From the NCBI GenBank assembly GCA_037954665.1, contig JBBMOL010000039.1:5518001-5582000 (forward strand): a stretch of DNA of 64,000 bases, read 5' to 3'. This DNA comes from Laguncularia racemosa (Eukaryota > Streptophyta > Magnoliopsida > Myrtales > Combretaceae). The notes beneath the pieces are model-generated. The model was not told where the DNA came from. It ran no database searches and worked only from the letters and a program-made list of their open reading frames with translations. Positions 1-10,296 of this stretch are shown here, piece by piece. Every line of letters starts with the position of its first letter. The first letter of the stretch is position 1. Position numbers and translations under genes: made by a program.

Positions 1-1229
1 CTAAACACAATCATCCTTTGACAAACAAGAGTTTCAAAATTTAACCCTACCATCAACCACCCCATGATGGAATAATTGGGAAGATAGAGACATCAATAGT
101 GCTTGTCCTAGTTGCAATAATTCAAAATTTTAGCCATAGATAATTAAGATGAAGAGAAGTCCACATTCTGAAAAAAAAATACACATGAACCACACGAAAT
201 GATCACCATTGGGCCCAAAAGAAAAGAAGAAGAAAAAAAGAGATAGAAAAAGAGAATGAATGAAGAAAAAATGATGAAAAAAAAAACTGAAAGGAATAGA
301 AAGAAAAGAAAAGGAAAAGAAGGGAAATGAGAGAAGCCTGAGAATGTAGCTAAACCTATAAAAAGCCCAACAACACTTGAAAATACCAGGGCCAAATACG
401 AGAATTTAAACATCATAGTTCAAAGATACAATACCCTTTTTTTTGAAGACTTCTCCAAATCATTGAAAATAATTTATCTTAAGCAAAAAAAAAATTTTCT
501 AGGGCAAGTACTATTCTAGTTCTTTTTTCTCAAGGTTTCTTGACTTGCAAACCTACGTTGAAATGATGATTCTTTCAAAATAAACCTTAACATACTTTTC
601 TGAAACCAACAACCAAAGAGCCTAAATTGCATTACAAGTATCAAAAAGTCCTAACGGATTGATTAAAGCGTATTACTTACAAGAAAGACCATAATTTTTG
701 GAATAGAAGTCAAGAGTGACATTTAAACCGAGAGATTGTAAGGAAGTCCTCTTAGATTAAACCAATTAAAAACGAGATATCCAGTTATAAATGGAATGAG
801 AGAATTTACTCATTGGCATTGTTTAGCCTTAAGTACTGATGTTTCCCAAGAAGAAGATATGAGTCTTAATTACAAGAAACCTCTCAAGAGAGGATTGATT
901 AAGCTAAGACAACACTTTTGTTTCTAAGATTAAACTAAACCCTCTAAGAAAAATGAGGCAAAAGAGTAAGTAATTATGGAGCAGTAGGGAATGCTTACCC
1001 TTTATTTGTATTTTTAGGAGCCTTGTCAGATTCTTTACTCGTTAGCAATGCTCACTAAAAAGGAACACTTTAATATTTTGCCACATTATCCTTAGGTTTC
1101 AAAAGACCATTTTTCCTTGAAAATTTGCTGAAAAATTTTAGTTATCACTAGTTCAGAGGTCTTAAGTCATCTTGCATTTGATTGTTATTGAAAAAAATAT
1201 ATATATATAATAAGATTCTCACTTAGGAT

Positions 1230-3080
1230 ATTCTTCCTTTAATAGGGTAGTCAGCCCAAAAAAGGGGCACTTCCCTAGATCTCTCAAGGTTAGCCCACAG
1301 GGGGGCACCTTTTGAGCCATTCATTTTCATAATAGGGTAGTCAGCCCAAAAAGGGGCACTTCCCTAGATCTCTCGAGGTTAGCCCGTAGGGGGCACCCTT
1401 TAAGCCATCATTTTCATAATAGGGTAGTTAGCTCAAAAAGGGGAACTTCCCTAGATCTCTCAAGGTTAGCCCATAGGGGGCACCTTTTGAGCCATCATAG
1501 GGTAGTCAGCCCAAAAAGGAGCACTTCCCTAGATCTCTCAAAGTTAGTCCACAGGGGGCACCTTTTGAGCCATCCAAGGGTTAGTCAGCCCAATATGGGC
1601 ACTTTCTCGAAAAAAACCTGTTCTCAGGATCAGCTCATAAGGGCACCTTTTGAGACAGTTCTAGTTTAGGTTAGTCAGCTCTTGGGGCACTTTCCTAAAA
1701 ATTAATCCAAGGGTTAGTCAGCCCAATATGGGCACTTTCCCGAAAAAGCCTGTTCTCAAGGTCAGCTCATAAGGACACCTTTTGAGACAGTTCTATGTTA
1801 GGTTAGTCAGCTCTTGGAGCACTTTCCTAAAAATCAATCCAAGGGTTAGTCAGCCCAATATGGGCACTTTCCCGAAAAAACCTGTTCTCAAGGGTCAGCT
1901 CATAAGGGCACCTTTTAAGACAGTTCTAATTTAGGTTAGTCAGCTCTTGGGGCACTTTCCTAAAAATTAATCCAAGGGTTAGTCAGCTCAAGATGGGCAC
2001 TTTCCCGAAAAAAACCTGTTCTCAGGGTCAGCTCATAAGGGCACCTTTTGAGACAGTTCTAGTTTAGGTTAGTCAGCTCTTGGGGCACTTTCCTAAAAAT
2101 TAATCCAAGGGTTAGTCAGCTCAAGATGGGCACTTTCCAGAAAACAACCTGTTCTCAGGGTCAGCTCATAAGGGCACCTTTTGAGACAGTTCTAGTTTAG
2201 GTTAGTCAGCTCTTGGGGCACTTTCCTAAAAATTAATCCAAGGGTTAGTCAGCTCAAGATGGGCACTTTCCCGAAAAAAACCTGTTCTCGGGGTCAGCTC
2301 ATAAGGGCACCTTTTGAGACAGTTCTACTTTAGGTTAGTCAGCTCTTGGGGCACTTTCCTAAAAGTCTATCCAAGGGTTAGTCAGCCCAATATGGGCACT
2401 TTCCCGAAAAAACCTGTTCTCAGGGTCAGCTCATAAGGGCACCTTTTGAGACAGTTCTACTTTAGGTTAGTCAGCTCTTGGGGCACTTTCCTAAAAGTCT
2501 ATCCGAGGGTTAGTCAGCCCAATATGGGCACTTTCCCGAAAAAACCTGTTCTCAGGGTCAGCTCATAAGGGCACCTTTTGAGACAGTTCTAGTTTAGGTT
2601 AGTCAGCTCTTGGGGCACTTTCCTAAAAATCAATCCAAGGGTTAGTCAGCCCAATATGGGCACTTTCCCGAAAAAACCTGTTCTCAGGGTCAGCTCATAA
2701 GGGCACCTTTTGAGACAGTTCTATGTTAGGTTAGTCAGCTCTTGGGGCACTTTCCTAAAAATTAATCCAAGGGTTAGTCAGCCCAATATGGGCACTTTCC
2801 CGAAAAAACCTGTTCTCAGGGTCAGCTCAGAAGGGCACCTTTTGAGACAGTTCTATGTTAGGTTAGTCAGCTCTTGGAGCACTTTCCTAATAATTTCATC
2901 TAAGGTTAGTCAGCCCAAGATGGGCACTTTCCTAAAAATCCATTCTCAGGGTCAACTCATAAGGGCACCTTTTGAGACACTACCACAGGTTAGTCAGCCC
3001 AAGATGGGCACTTCCCTAAAATCTATTTTTAAGGTTAGTCAGCCCAATATGGGCACTTTCCTAGATTCTCCCGATTAGTC
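1230..3080 (+). repeat. Tandem minisatellite array in the retrotransposon 3'-UTR
   Basis: From ~1240 to ~1580 there are about four copies of an ~85-95-bp unit (GGTAGTCAGCCCAAAAAGG...CTTCCCTAGATCTCTC). From ~1581 the array becomes a higher-order repeat. The motif TTAGTCAGC after (A)GGG recurs at 1581, 1714, 1846, 1979, 2112, 2245, 2378, 2510, 2642, 2774 and 2906, a steady 132-133 bp. Each period holds three related monomers of ~42-47 bp, each with GTCAGC followed by GGGCAC. Past 3000 the copies decay to single monomers. Open frames here are by-products of the repeat. 3'-UTR tandem arrays are a known trait of Tat/Ogre elements. Confidence 0.93.
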
Positions 3081-3446
3081 AGCTCTTAGGGCACTTTTCG
3101 GAAACATCCTTCCCAAACAGTTGCTAGTCTAACAAGACGCTTCTGTCGACAGGTAGCCAGCTCATAAGGGCGCTTCCTAAATAAATTTTCTTCCCAAGGT
3201 TGCAAGTCTGATAAGACGCTTCCTATCATCATACATTTCTACTCGATGCTTGAAATGTGTCCTGTCACCAATTAGTTAGCCCATAAAGCACTTTTTGGAA
3301 AGGGAACATTACCTTGAATCATTAGGAACATCTTCAATCGTAGGATTATCAGCTCTTAGGGCATTTTCCTACTAAAACTCATTCAAGAGGTCAAAAATGG
3401 CGTCTTTTGTTTTGTCTTTATAGTTAAGTTTTTCAAACTTTACCAC
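3081..3446 (+). other. Decayed 3'-UTR monomers
   Basis: Scattered degenerate array monomers (AGTCAGCTC, GGGCGCTTCC, AAGACGCTTC) fade into the 3'-UTR. A parallel stretch with the same AAGACGCTTC-like wording is found in reverse complement at ~37.9-38.1 kb in the other Ogre element. No gene. Confidence 0.7.
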
Positions 3447-3459
3447 AAAGAGGGGCAGC
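3447..3459 (+). other. Polypurine tract (plus-strand primer)
   Basis: AAAGAGGGGCAGC directly abuts the LTR start TGTAAACACC. This is the expected place and composition of a polypurine tract, and it shows that the LTR at 3460 is a 3' LTR, not a solo LTR. Confidence 0.85.
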
Positions 3460-3724
3460 TGTAAACACCCCATTTTTGCCCTCGGAATCAACAATTCTCA
3501 ATAATAAATCAATTTTTCAATTTTTCCTAATTTAGCATAAGATAATAAAAATGTTCAAAAAATAAAAATAAATAGGAAAACACTTCAATTTTGAAAAATG
3601 ATTTCAGAAATGGAAATAATGAATAATAAATAATTTTTACAAATTTTTGGAATTTTCAAAAAATACAAAAAATGGAAAAGTCGCATTGCATATATGCAAT
3701 TTGCGAAAATAAAAAAATCAGGAA

Positions 3725-3800
3725 AGTGGGCTAGCTCAGCTGGTCCGGACCGTGGTTAGGCGCGCGCGCAGGGGGTCGAGGTCGCTGGTTCGAATCGCGG
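3725..3800 (+). promoter_or_regulatory. tRNA-like module (A and B boxes) in LTR U3
   Basis: TAGCTCAGCTGG (3732-3743) fits the tRNA A-box consensus TRGCNNARYNGG exactly, and GGTTCGAATCG (3787-3797) fits the B box closely. The gap is 43 bp. The D-stem partner and a clean acceptor stem are missing, so this is not a working tRNA gene. It could be a pol III-type internal promoter or the relic of a tRNA-derived SINE. It lies ~350 bp upstream of the pol II TATA box. Confidence 0.65.
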
Positions 3801-4140
3801 GAGAAGCAATTTCCGCGTTTTGCGAATTTTGCATTTGCCCAGGACACGTGGCAGCCTCTGATTGGCTGGGAGAAACGCATGCGCCGGGCGCGTGATCATC
3901 CCCTACCTCGAGCCCGAGATCGCCGGCGAGAAGAAAAATCCGTATTCCGGCCGTTTTGATTCGATTTTTTTGCACAAATCCAACAGATCTTCAACAGAAA
4001 TAAGATAAACACTATCTAATTAGAATCAAATCACAACAAAACGAGGGATTTACACGAATCAAGGTCGTTCCTTTTAACCGTCGATCCGATTAGCTTCGAT
4101 CAGAGGAAATCCGAGCTTATCCAGCTCGATTTCAAACGCC

Positions 4141-4148
4141 TATAAATA
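4141..4148 (+). promoter_or_regulatory. LTR TATA box
   Basis: TATAAATA followed by a GA-rich leader. It recurs at the equivalent place in all related LTRs of the window (minus 14653-14646, minus 36979-36972, plus 41379-41386, minus 51770-51763), which marks the U3/R region. Confidence 0.8.
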
Positions 4149-5584
4149 GAGGAGGAGGTGAAGAAGCCAAATCACAGATCAGAATTGCGAGAGAGAGAGA
4201 AAAGAGTGTAAATCGGAGGAAACCCAAAGTCGCGACCGCCGATCGGAGTTGAGCCGCCGCAAGGAGACGTTCTGGGAGTAAACCGCCACCACCATCGGAT
4301 TCAGCACCCTCAAGAAGCTAGGATTCGACACTTCACCCGCCGCAAACAACCGCCGGAACGCCGTGAACGAGTTAAACCCCGCCGCCGTGTCCGATCGACC
4401 CGACCCGACCCGATCCGACCCGTCCGATCGACCCGACCCGACCCGGATCCAGGTAAGTCGGATTTTCCAGATTTTTTATTATTATTTTGTTTACTTGATT
4501 ATTCTGAATTTATTTATTATTATTATTTTTGTTAGCCATTTATTTATTTATATTTTCAATAAATAGGAAAATGTAGAAATTATATTTTTCTAGAATTTAA
4601 TAATGTAAAAAAATAGAAAATAGGAAATAAAATAAAAATAGTAATAAAAATGTAGAGAAAACAATAAAAATATTAGGAAAATAATAATAAAATTTTAGAT
4701 TTCAAAATAGGATAGAAAGTAAACTTAAGATGAAATTTTCAACAAAAATCATAGAAAAACTTATAAAAATCATAAAAAACCTATAAAAATCACAAAAATC
4801 ATGAAAATCACAAAAATCATAAAAATCACAAAAATCATAAAAAATTCAAAAGAATTATAAAAGAATCGTAAAAATAAGTTTTAACACTTAGAAAATCCTT
4901 TTCTTCGAATAAACTCAAAATAGATGTTTTCCCCCGAAATCATTTTCAAAAAAATCAAATTCAAAGTTTAGGCTTAGAAATTTTTAGAAAAATCCCAAAG
5001 ATGTTAAGAACGTAAACCAAAAGAGTTTGCAAGAATTAAAATTCATCAACAAACTTAAGATTTTCGAAAAAAAGCGAACTACGGCTTGTTTGATCCTGAG
5101 TAGCAGGTACGTAGGCACCCATTCGGGTCAACCCCCTAAAATGAATAAAAAATCATTTTCTTGAAATAAATTCAAAAACATAATAAAAGTAACAAAAACA
5201 CAATGAAACACATTTCTAAAGATAAACAATTTTGAGAGATTAGGTGGTAACCGCATAGGTTTTAATAGGTTAGCCTCCGGACTTAGAAACTCTGGTTTTC
5301 CCTTTTTTCTTCTCACAAAAACGAGAAGAGGAAATAACGACGACTAGTAGTCCAAATTAAGACTAATCCGCTCTTTTAGTCTTAATTCAATTTTCCCAAC
5401 AACAGTTGGGTGGCGACTCCAAAAATTAAACGAAATTCCTAACTCAAGTCGAGGATCTAGATTAGATGAGCATAGGGTCTAGTTTAGATCGGATTAGGAA
5501 TGGGAATTCAAAAATTAGACTCGACACCCACACCTGCGATACAATCATGCCAAACATGCAACCCCCCAACTATATGTCCCAGCG

Positions 5585-6280
5585 ATGTCAAAATGTTCCA
5601 GCAAATGTAACGACATTGCGTGGACGAGGGAGCTGGATTTATTGGCGAAAATAAATCCCCCTAAGAGCTGCAGAATGAATGCACGAGTAGCTCAATGTAT
5701 TTGCTCCACATCGGCATTCAATGGGATTAGCCAAAATATATCACGGAGCCATATCATACTAATGCGGCCCCCCTTACCATTGGACCCCAGTCTCGTCCCC
5801 AGCAGTTCTTCACAAATTGCTCCTCAATCCAAGCAATTACTCCCTATAATCGCTTGTTCATCCACAGGGAGTCCTAACTGGATCTCCACATCTTGTAACA
5901 TGATGGTAAACTCTCCCGTCGGCATGTAGAACGTATGCGTCTCTAGAAGCCATCTCTCTACCAGTGCTATAATCATGTGCCAATCAAGGGGTATATACGA
6001 CAGGCGACTCACACCTTCGAATCTAGCTAGTTGTAAGTATGGCTCCATTCGATCATTGAATAGGATCGTATGCTCGTCACGACAAAGTGACAACTCATGC
6101 CATCGCACAACGAGGGTTGCTTGCTCTTATGCCAACAACATGTCAAATATTTTCCGATTTCTAATGCAACGTAAACTAATTGATAAGTAAAATGTCCATT
6201 ACCTCTTCGTCCCAAACTGCTTGTGATAGATGGCTAGCTTGCTATGTCAAGATTAAAGGATTGAAAGGTCCAGGCTCCAT
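5585..6280 (-). pseudogene. Plant mobile domain (PMD/MAIN-like) gene fragment
   Basis: On the minus strand a start-like ATG at 6280 opens MEPGPFNPLILT, a stop, then QASHLSQAVWDEE. A GT splice donor at ~6203 and an intron follow. From 6108 the frame continues through RWHELSLC..., LVERWLLETHTFYMPTGEFT and LQDVEIQLGLPVD. The pattern 'ERW..ETHTF..P.GE.TITLQDV..QLGLP.DG' is the signature of the plant mobile domain family (PMD, found in MAIN-type proteins and carried by some transposons). After residue ~95 the frame decays with stops. It begins 58 bp beyond the LTR end and its 5' end meets a tandem array. PMD proteins are nuclear; MAIN acts in silencing and meristem upkeep, but this copy cannot encode a full protein. 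Confidence 0.75.
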
Positions 6281-6284
6281 CTAT

Positions 6285-7150
6285 TATGCAAAACCATACA
6301 AATAATTTACATTTGCAACCAATACAAATTTTTTCACTAATTAATTTTATAGTAATTAAATAACGATATATTAACAACTAATGACTTTTAATTAACAATT
6401 GATTAAGAACTACTTACTTTTATGACTAATTCTACAAAACCATACAAATATTTCACATTTCCATCCACTACAATATTTTTTCACTAATTAATTTAAAAGT
6501 AAATAATTAACGATATATCAATGACTAATCCCCTTTGATTAACAGATAATTAATAACTAATTAATTTTATAACTCATTGTACAAAAACATACAAATAATC
6601 CAACCTTGCAACAAATACAAAATGTTTCACTAATTACTTTTGCAACAAATAATTAACCACATATTAACAATTATCAGCTTTACTTAATGAATAATTACCA
6701 ACTACATACTCTTATGACCAATTCTACTAAACCATCCAAATATTTTACATTTCCATCCAATACAAAAATTTTTACTAATTAATTTTATAGTAATTAATTA
6801 ATAATATATTAACGACTAATCCCCTTTTATTAATGGATAATTAATAACTAATTAATTTTATAACTCATTTTACAAAACCATACAAATACTTTCAATTTGC
6901 AACAAATACAAATTTTTTTACTAATTAATTTTACAACAAACAACATATTAACAACTAATTATCATCAATTAATGGATAATTACAAACTACTTACTTTTAG
7001 GACTAATTCTATTAAGCCATACAAATATTTTACATTTCCACCCAATATAAAATTTTTCACTAAGTAATTTCTTAGCAATTAATTAACGATATCTTAACAA
7101 CTAATCACTACTAATTAATAATTAATTAGCATTAACTTAATTTATGGCTA
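6285..7150. repeat. A/T-rich ~145-bp tandem array, about six diverged copies
   Basis: The landmark ACCATACAAAT (with variants) recurs near 6294, 6439, 6588, 6731, 6878 and 7017, a spacing of 139-149 bp. Each unit also carries TTTTTCACTAATTAATTTTA and ACGATATATTAACRACTAAT. Alternate copies look more alike (CATTTGCAAC versus CATTTCCATCC), which suggests a two-unit higher order. No coding potential. Confidence 0.75.
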
Positions 7151-8530
7151 CGTTTACAAAAATATATTATAATGACATTATGCATAATTCATTTACTAAT
7201 ATTAATCAATCATATATTAATAATTAATTACTAATTAATAATTAATTAACAATAACTATTATTTCAATAAAATTTATGTAGTATATATATTTACATGTCT
7301 TTTTTTTTTTTTTGCATTTATCCAAAGTAATATGACAGCAATAAAAATAAATTTTTTCTTAAGAAAACATACTAAGATCTTGATAAAGAAATTTCCACAC
7401 GTATTTAAGTTGACTATATCCTGTATAAAACACAAATTGTGAGAATAAAAATTTGCAAAGTGAAGTTTATAGAGAAAATTCAAAGATCGAAATGTGAACA
7501 TATGAATTGAATTGCGGATTTATATTTATATTTGAAAGTATCGGTGTAAACTTTTTCCTGTGTATTATTGTGTAAATTTACTGTATCACTTTTAGGTTTG
7601 TAAACATACTTTTACAATAATTTTATAGGTTTGTAGACATAATTTTATAGTTTTGCAAGTTTACAGTAACATAATTTTACACTACACAGACCAGATCTAT
7701 CCCTTTAACCTGGAATTTTTTTAGTATCGCTAAAGTCACATACGTGATTCATACTTTCGCAACCTATTTTAGAAATATGTTTTACAGATATAATATTTGT
7801 GTAATTTAAAAAAATAATAATATTTAAATATGTAACCCGACCCTTTTCCTCCCTTCCACGTTGTGATCCTTCTCGCCGATTTCATTCACTTTCTTTTTTC
7901 TTTTTCTATTTATATTATATTATTATTATATATACTTATAAACATAAATGGCATAACTGGTCACTGTCGACTTCTTTGCTGGATCCTCATCGTTGGAATT
8001 TCTCGCACTCGTGGACAATCTGATAGGAAATTGAGGAAGTGAAGTTTCTGGAGGTTGGTTACTATAAGCTCATATATATATATATAAAGTTAATTTTTGA
8101 ATTTTTGGGTATGTTTGTCATGGGTAGTAAGTTATTTAAATTTAGTAATTTTAGTATTTTAAAATGAAATCTTATGACTAAACTAAATAAATTATTTCGA
8201 ATATAAATATTTACTCCAAATTTTTATTTGATAATTCTAAGTCAATGATTTTATTTTATTTTATTATTTATTCTAAAATTTTTCACGATTCGCTTTTTGT
8301 GTAATTATTTCTTTTAATTTAAAGTTACATGGAGTATAGTTAAGGCTTTTAATATGATTTTTTAACTATTCTAATATTATACATAATCAATTTTCATGGA
8401 TTTTACATCTACTATCATATAATAGAGTATAAGTATAGCATCTTTATATCTTATATCCACATTGTAAATTAACTAATAGATATTAAATATAACATAATAT
8501 TATATTTTTATCTTTCTTGATTAAAGTTGT
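7151..8530. other. No gene seen
   Basis: A/T-rich sequence with short tails of the preceding array (to ~7260), a poly(T) run near 7300, and repeated phrases such as TTTATAGGTTTGTAGACAT (7560-7680). A slightly less A/T-rich patch at ~7840-8060 (GTAACCCGACCC, TTCTCGCCGATTTC) has no usable frame. Confidence 0.5.
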
Positions 8531-8544
8531 ACCAATGGGTTATA

Positions 8545-9250
8545 ATTCATAAATTAGCTTGTTTAACTCACTTGAAAAATGGATTATGGTTAAATTTTTT
8601 AACCCATTTAAAAAACGAACCAAAGGTGCTTAACCCATTCAACATATAAGTTAAAGTAGGTCAATCCATTTAACCCGCAAACTAACCCACCAATCTAAAG
8701 AAATTAAAAAAAATTAACATAACTTATTTTAATCGCATCTCACATTCACGACATAACATTAAGTCATTAATTAACTTTACTTTTAAACTTAATCTAATAA
8801 ACTACAAAACCTAAACCATATATCATCATTTTCCTCATTTTTATTTATCACTTTTTTATCTTTGCCCTTTCATCTTTCTCATTGATTCCATCTATTAGTT
8901 CTTTCATTATTTTATAGTAATCCACAGTATAAAAATGTTACAATTATAATATTCATATTATGTTATAAAATATGAAGTCAATTCATAATGATATTATATA
9001 AACAATATAAGGTCGTTATAGACTTTAAATTTTATACAATTTTAAATAAAAAAATCTATTATTAGTAAATTATGGGTTAGCAGATAAAATCCACTAAAAT
9101 GCAATATATAAATGAGTTAAATGAGCTAATTTGGTAGATTTGCCCATTTAATCTACCAACTCATACAAGTTGGGTTATGGCTAACACATTTTGACCTATT
9201 TATCAAATGAGTTGTTATAGGTTAGCTCGTTTAGCCCACAGGTCAACCAC
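8545..9250. mobile_element. Possible non-autonomous DNA transposon with inverted, TTAACCCA-rich ends
   Basis: The left side has AAATTAGCTTGTTTAACTCA (8552-8571) and many TTAACCCATT motifs. The right side has the reverse complement of AAATTAGCTCATTTAACTCA (~9112-9131) plus GGTTAGCTCGTTTAG, GGGTTATGG and similar. Clustered inverted sub-terminal motifs suggest a hAT-like non-autonomous element. Exact ends and target duplication are not clear. Confidence 0.4.
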
Positions 9251-9884
9251 AAGCCAAAGTGGGTCGGTTTAGGTTAACTTATTTAATCTATTTGTATAGC
9301 TTTATTCCTATGAGTTAAGATTGTTCGAAGATTTTTTTGCTTTGTTATATTATGTTTATTGTTTTTTATTAGATGTTTTTGTGCTTGTAAAATTACTATA
9401 ATTGAATCAGTGTTGTTATTTATTTTAAGCAAGTGGATCTAAAATTCATGATAGATTGTAATTTTATAATAATATCGCATGATAAATTGATGAATTACCA
9501 GTTACAAATAGCAAAAACATTAACAAATCATGGGGAAATTTACCTAAAAATTTAATATTATAAAATTTTATAAGTTCTATACTATGCGTTATACCTTGTA
9601 AGTTTTAGAGGATACATGTTTTAGTATAATTACAGCATTTTACCACATGGTTTTGGTTCAAAAACTTGAGAATCAATACTACAAAGTGGGGTATGAATAA
9701 GGTCTTATATCCTATTCATCATATATTCACTTACCCCTAGTTACAAAACTTTAGTAGTGAGAGGTTAGAAATCATAAGAAAAGCTGATAAACCCTAATTT
9801 TAAAGGTATTTGGCAGGTCTACTAAAGGGTATGGGTACTCATCCAAATATGGACATGATTACAAATGATTCTAGTTTTAACCCT
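9251..9884. other. No gene seen
   Basis: A/T-rich non-coding sequence; no frame, RNA gene or repeat recognised. Confidence 0.4.
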
Positions 9885-10083
9885 TTTAATGAGAAAAAAA
9901 GATAAATAGTAAGAAAAAAAGTTAATAAACTCCATTAAAAATTATGTGTTTAATTAGAATTGACAATTTGTAGTTACATTGATTAGATGATAAATTTTAA
10001 AACACATTATTGATTCATTTCAAATTATTGATGAACTTTCTCCACTTTTTTTTCCTAACTATTATCATTTTCTCATTTAATAA
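9885..10083. mobile_element. MITE-like inverted-repeat element (~200 bp)
   Basis: The left arm TTTTAATGAGAAAAAAAGAT... pairs with the right arm ...ATCATTTTCTCATTTAATAAG, whose reverse complement reads TTAAATGAGAAAATGATAA. The pairing extends through AGTAAGAAAAAAAG against CTTTTTTTTCCTAACT. It has no coding content. Target duplication not established. Confidence 0.5.
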
Positions 10084-10125
10084 GTACACAAAATTTTGAT
10101 GTTCAAGTGATTAATTGTGGAGAAA

Positions 10126-10296
10126 TTACTAGAATAAGTCATCAAATGGTGACTTAAAAAGATCCGACAATCTAGATTTTAAAATAAAGATTAGACGATG
10201 AAAATTGAATGGTAAAGATTAAGTTATGAATTAATCAAGCGGTTTAAATTGAAGACTTATTTTTAAATCACCATTTGATGACTTATTCCAATACCA
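10126..10296. mobile_element. MITE with ~33-bp terminal inverted repeats
   Basis: The left end GAATAAGTCATCAAATGGTG (10132-10151, then ACTTAAAAA) is matched by the reverse complement of the right end (10261-10291), which reads GGAATAAGTCATCAAATGGTG then ATTTAAAAA. Total ~170 bp, non-coding. The flanks do not show a clear target duplication. Confidence 0.75.

Larger units (their letters stand above)
1..5526 (+). mobile_element. 3' end of an Ogre/Tat-type Ty3-gypsy retrotransposon, cut by the window edge
   Basis: The order is 3'-UTR, tandem array, polypurine tract, LTR, read on the plus strand. The LTR matches those of the Ogre-type element at 35504-52427 in its ends, tRNA-like block, U5 block and size. 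The array monomers (GTCAGCYCA...GGGCACTTTCC) match, as reverse complement, the array next to the 3' LTR of that element. No gag or pol lies inside the window, so the coding part must be to the left. Bases 1-1229 hold only A-rich non-coding sequence with no convincing gene. The 5 bp after the LTR are CCCAC; whether they are a target duplication cannot be tested without the other end. Confidence 0.85.
3460..5526 (+). mobile_element. Ogre-type 3' LTR (2067 bp)
   Basis: It starts TGTAAACACCCC and ends GACTCGACA. Landmarks in order: tRNA-like A/B boxes (3732-3797); a CACGTG/CCAAT-like stretch (~3843-3870); TATAAATA at 4141-4148; a GA-rich leader; a GACCC/GATCC microsatellite (~4396-4450); a strong splice-donor-like CAG|GTAAGT at 4452/4453; a very A/T-rich stretch; a conserved block with TAGCAGGTACGTAGGCACC at ~5101; and a PBS-like TGGCGACTCC at 5411-5420. 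The same landmarks appear in the LTRs at 13369-15332 and 40690-42836, which form one subfamily. Confidence 0.92.

Noticed and set aside
1230..3080. Regular ~133-bp repeats resembling a CRISPR-like or coding repeat array
   Set aside because: There are no unique spacers; all parts of each period are related monomers, and the array sits directly upstream of a polypurine tract and LTR in plant DNA. Open frames such as 2710-3078 only translate the repeat.
3725..3812. A functional nuclear tRNA gene at 3725-3812
   Set aside because: A and B boxes are good, but the D stem, anticodon arm and acceptor stem cannot be paired and no anticodon loop is evident. It is also repeated inside each LTR.
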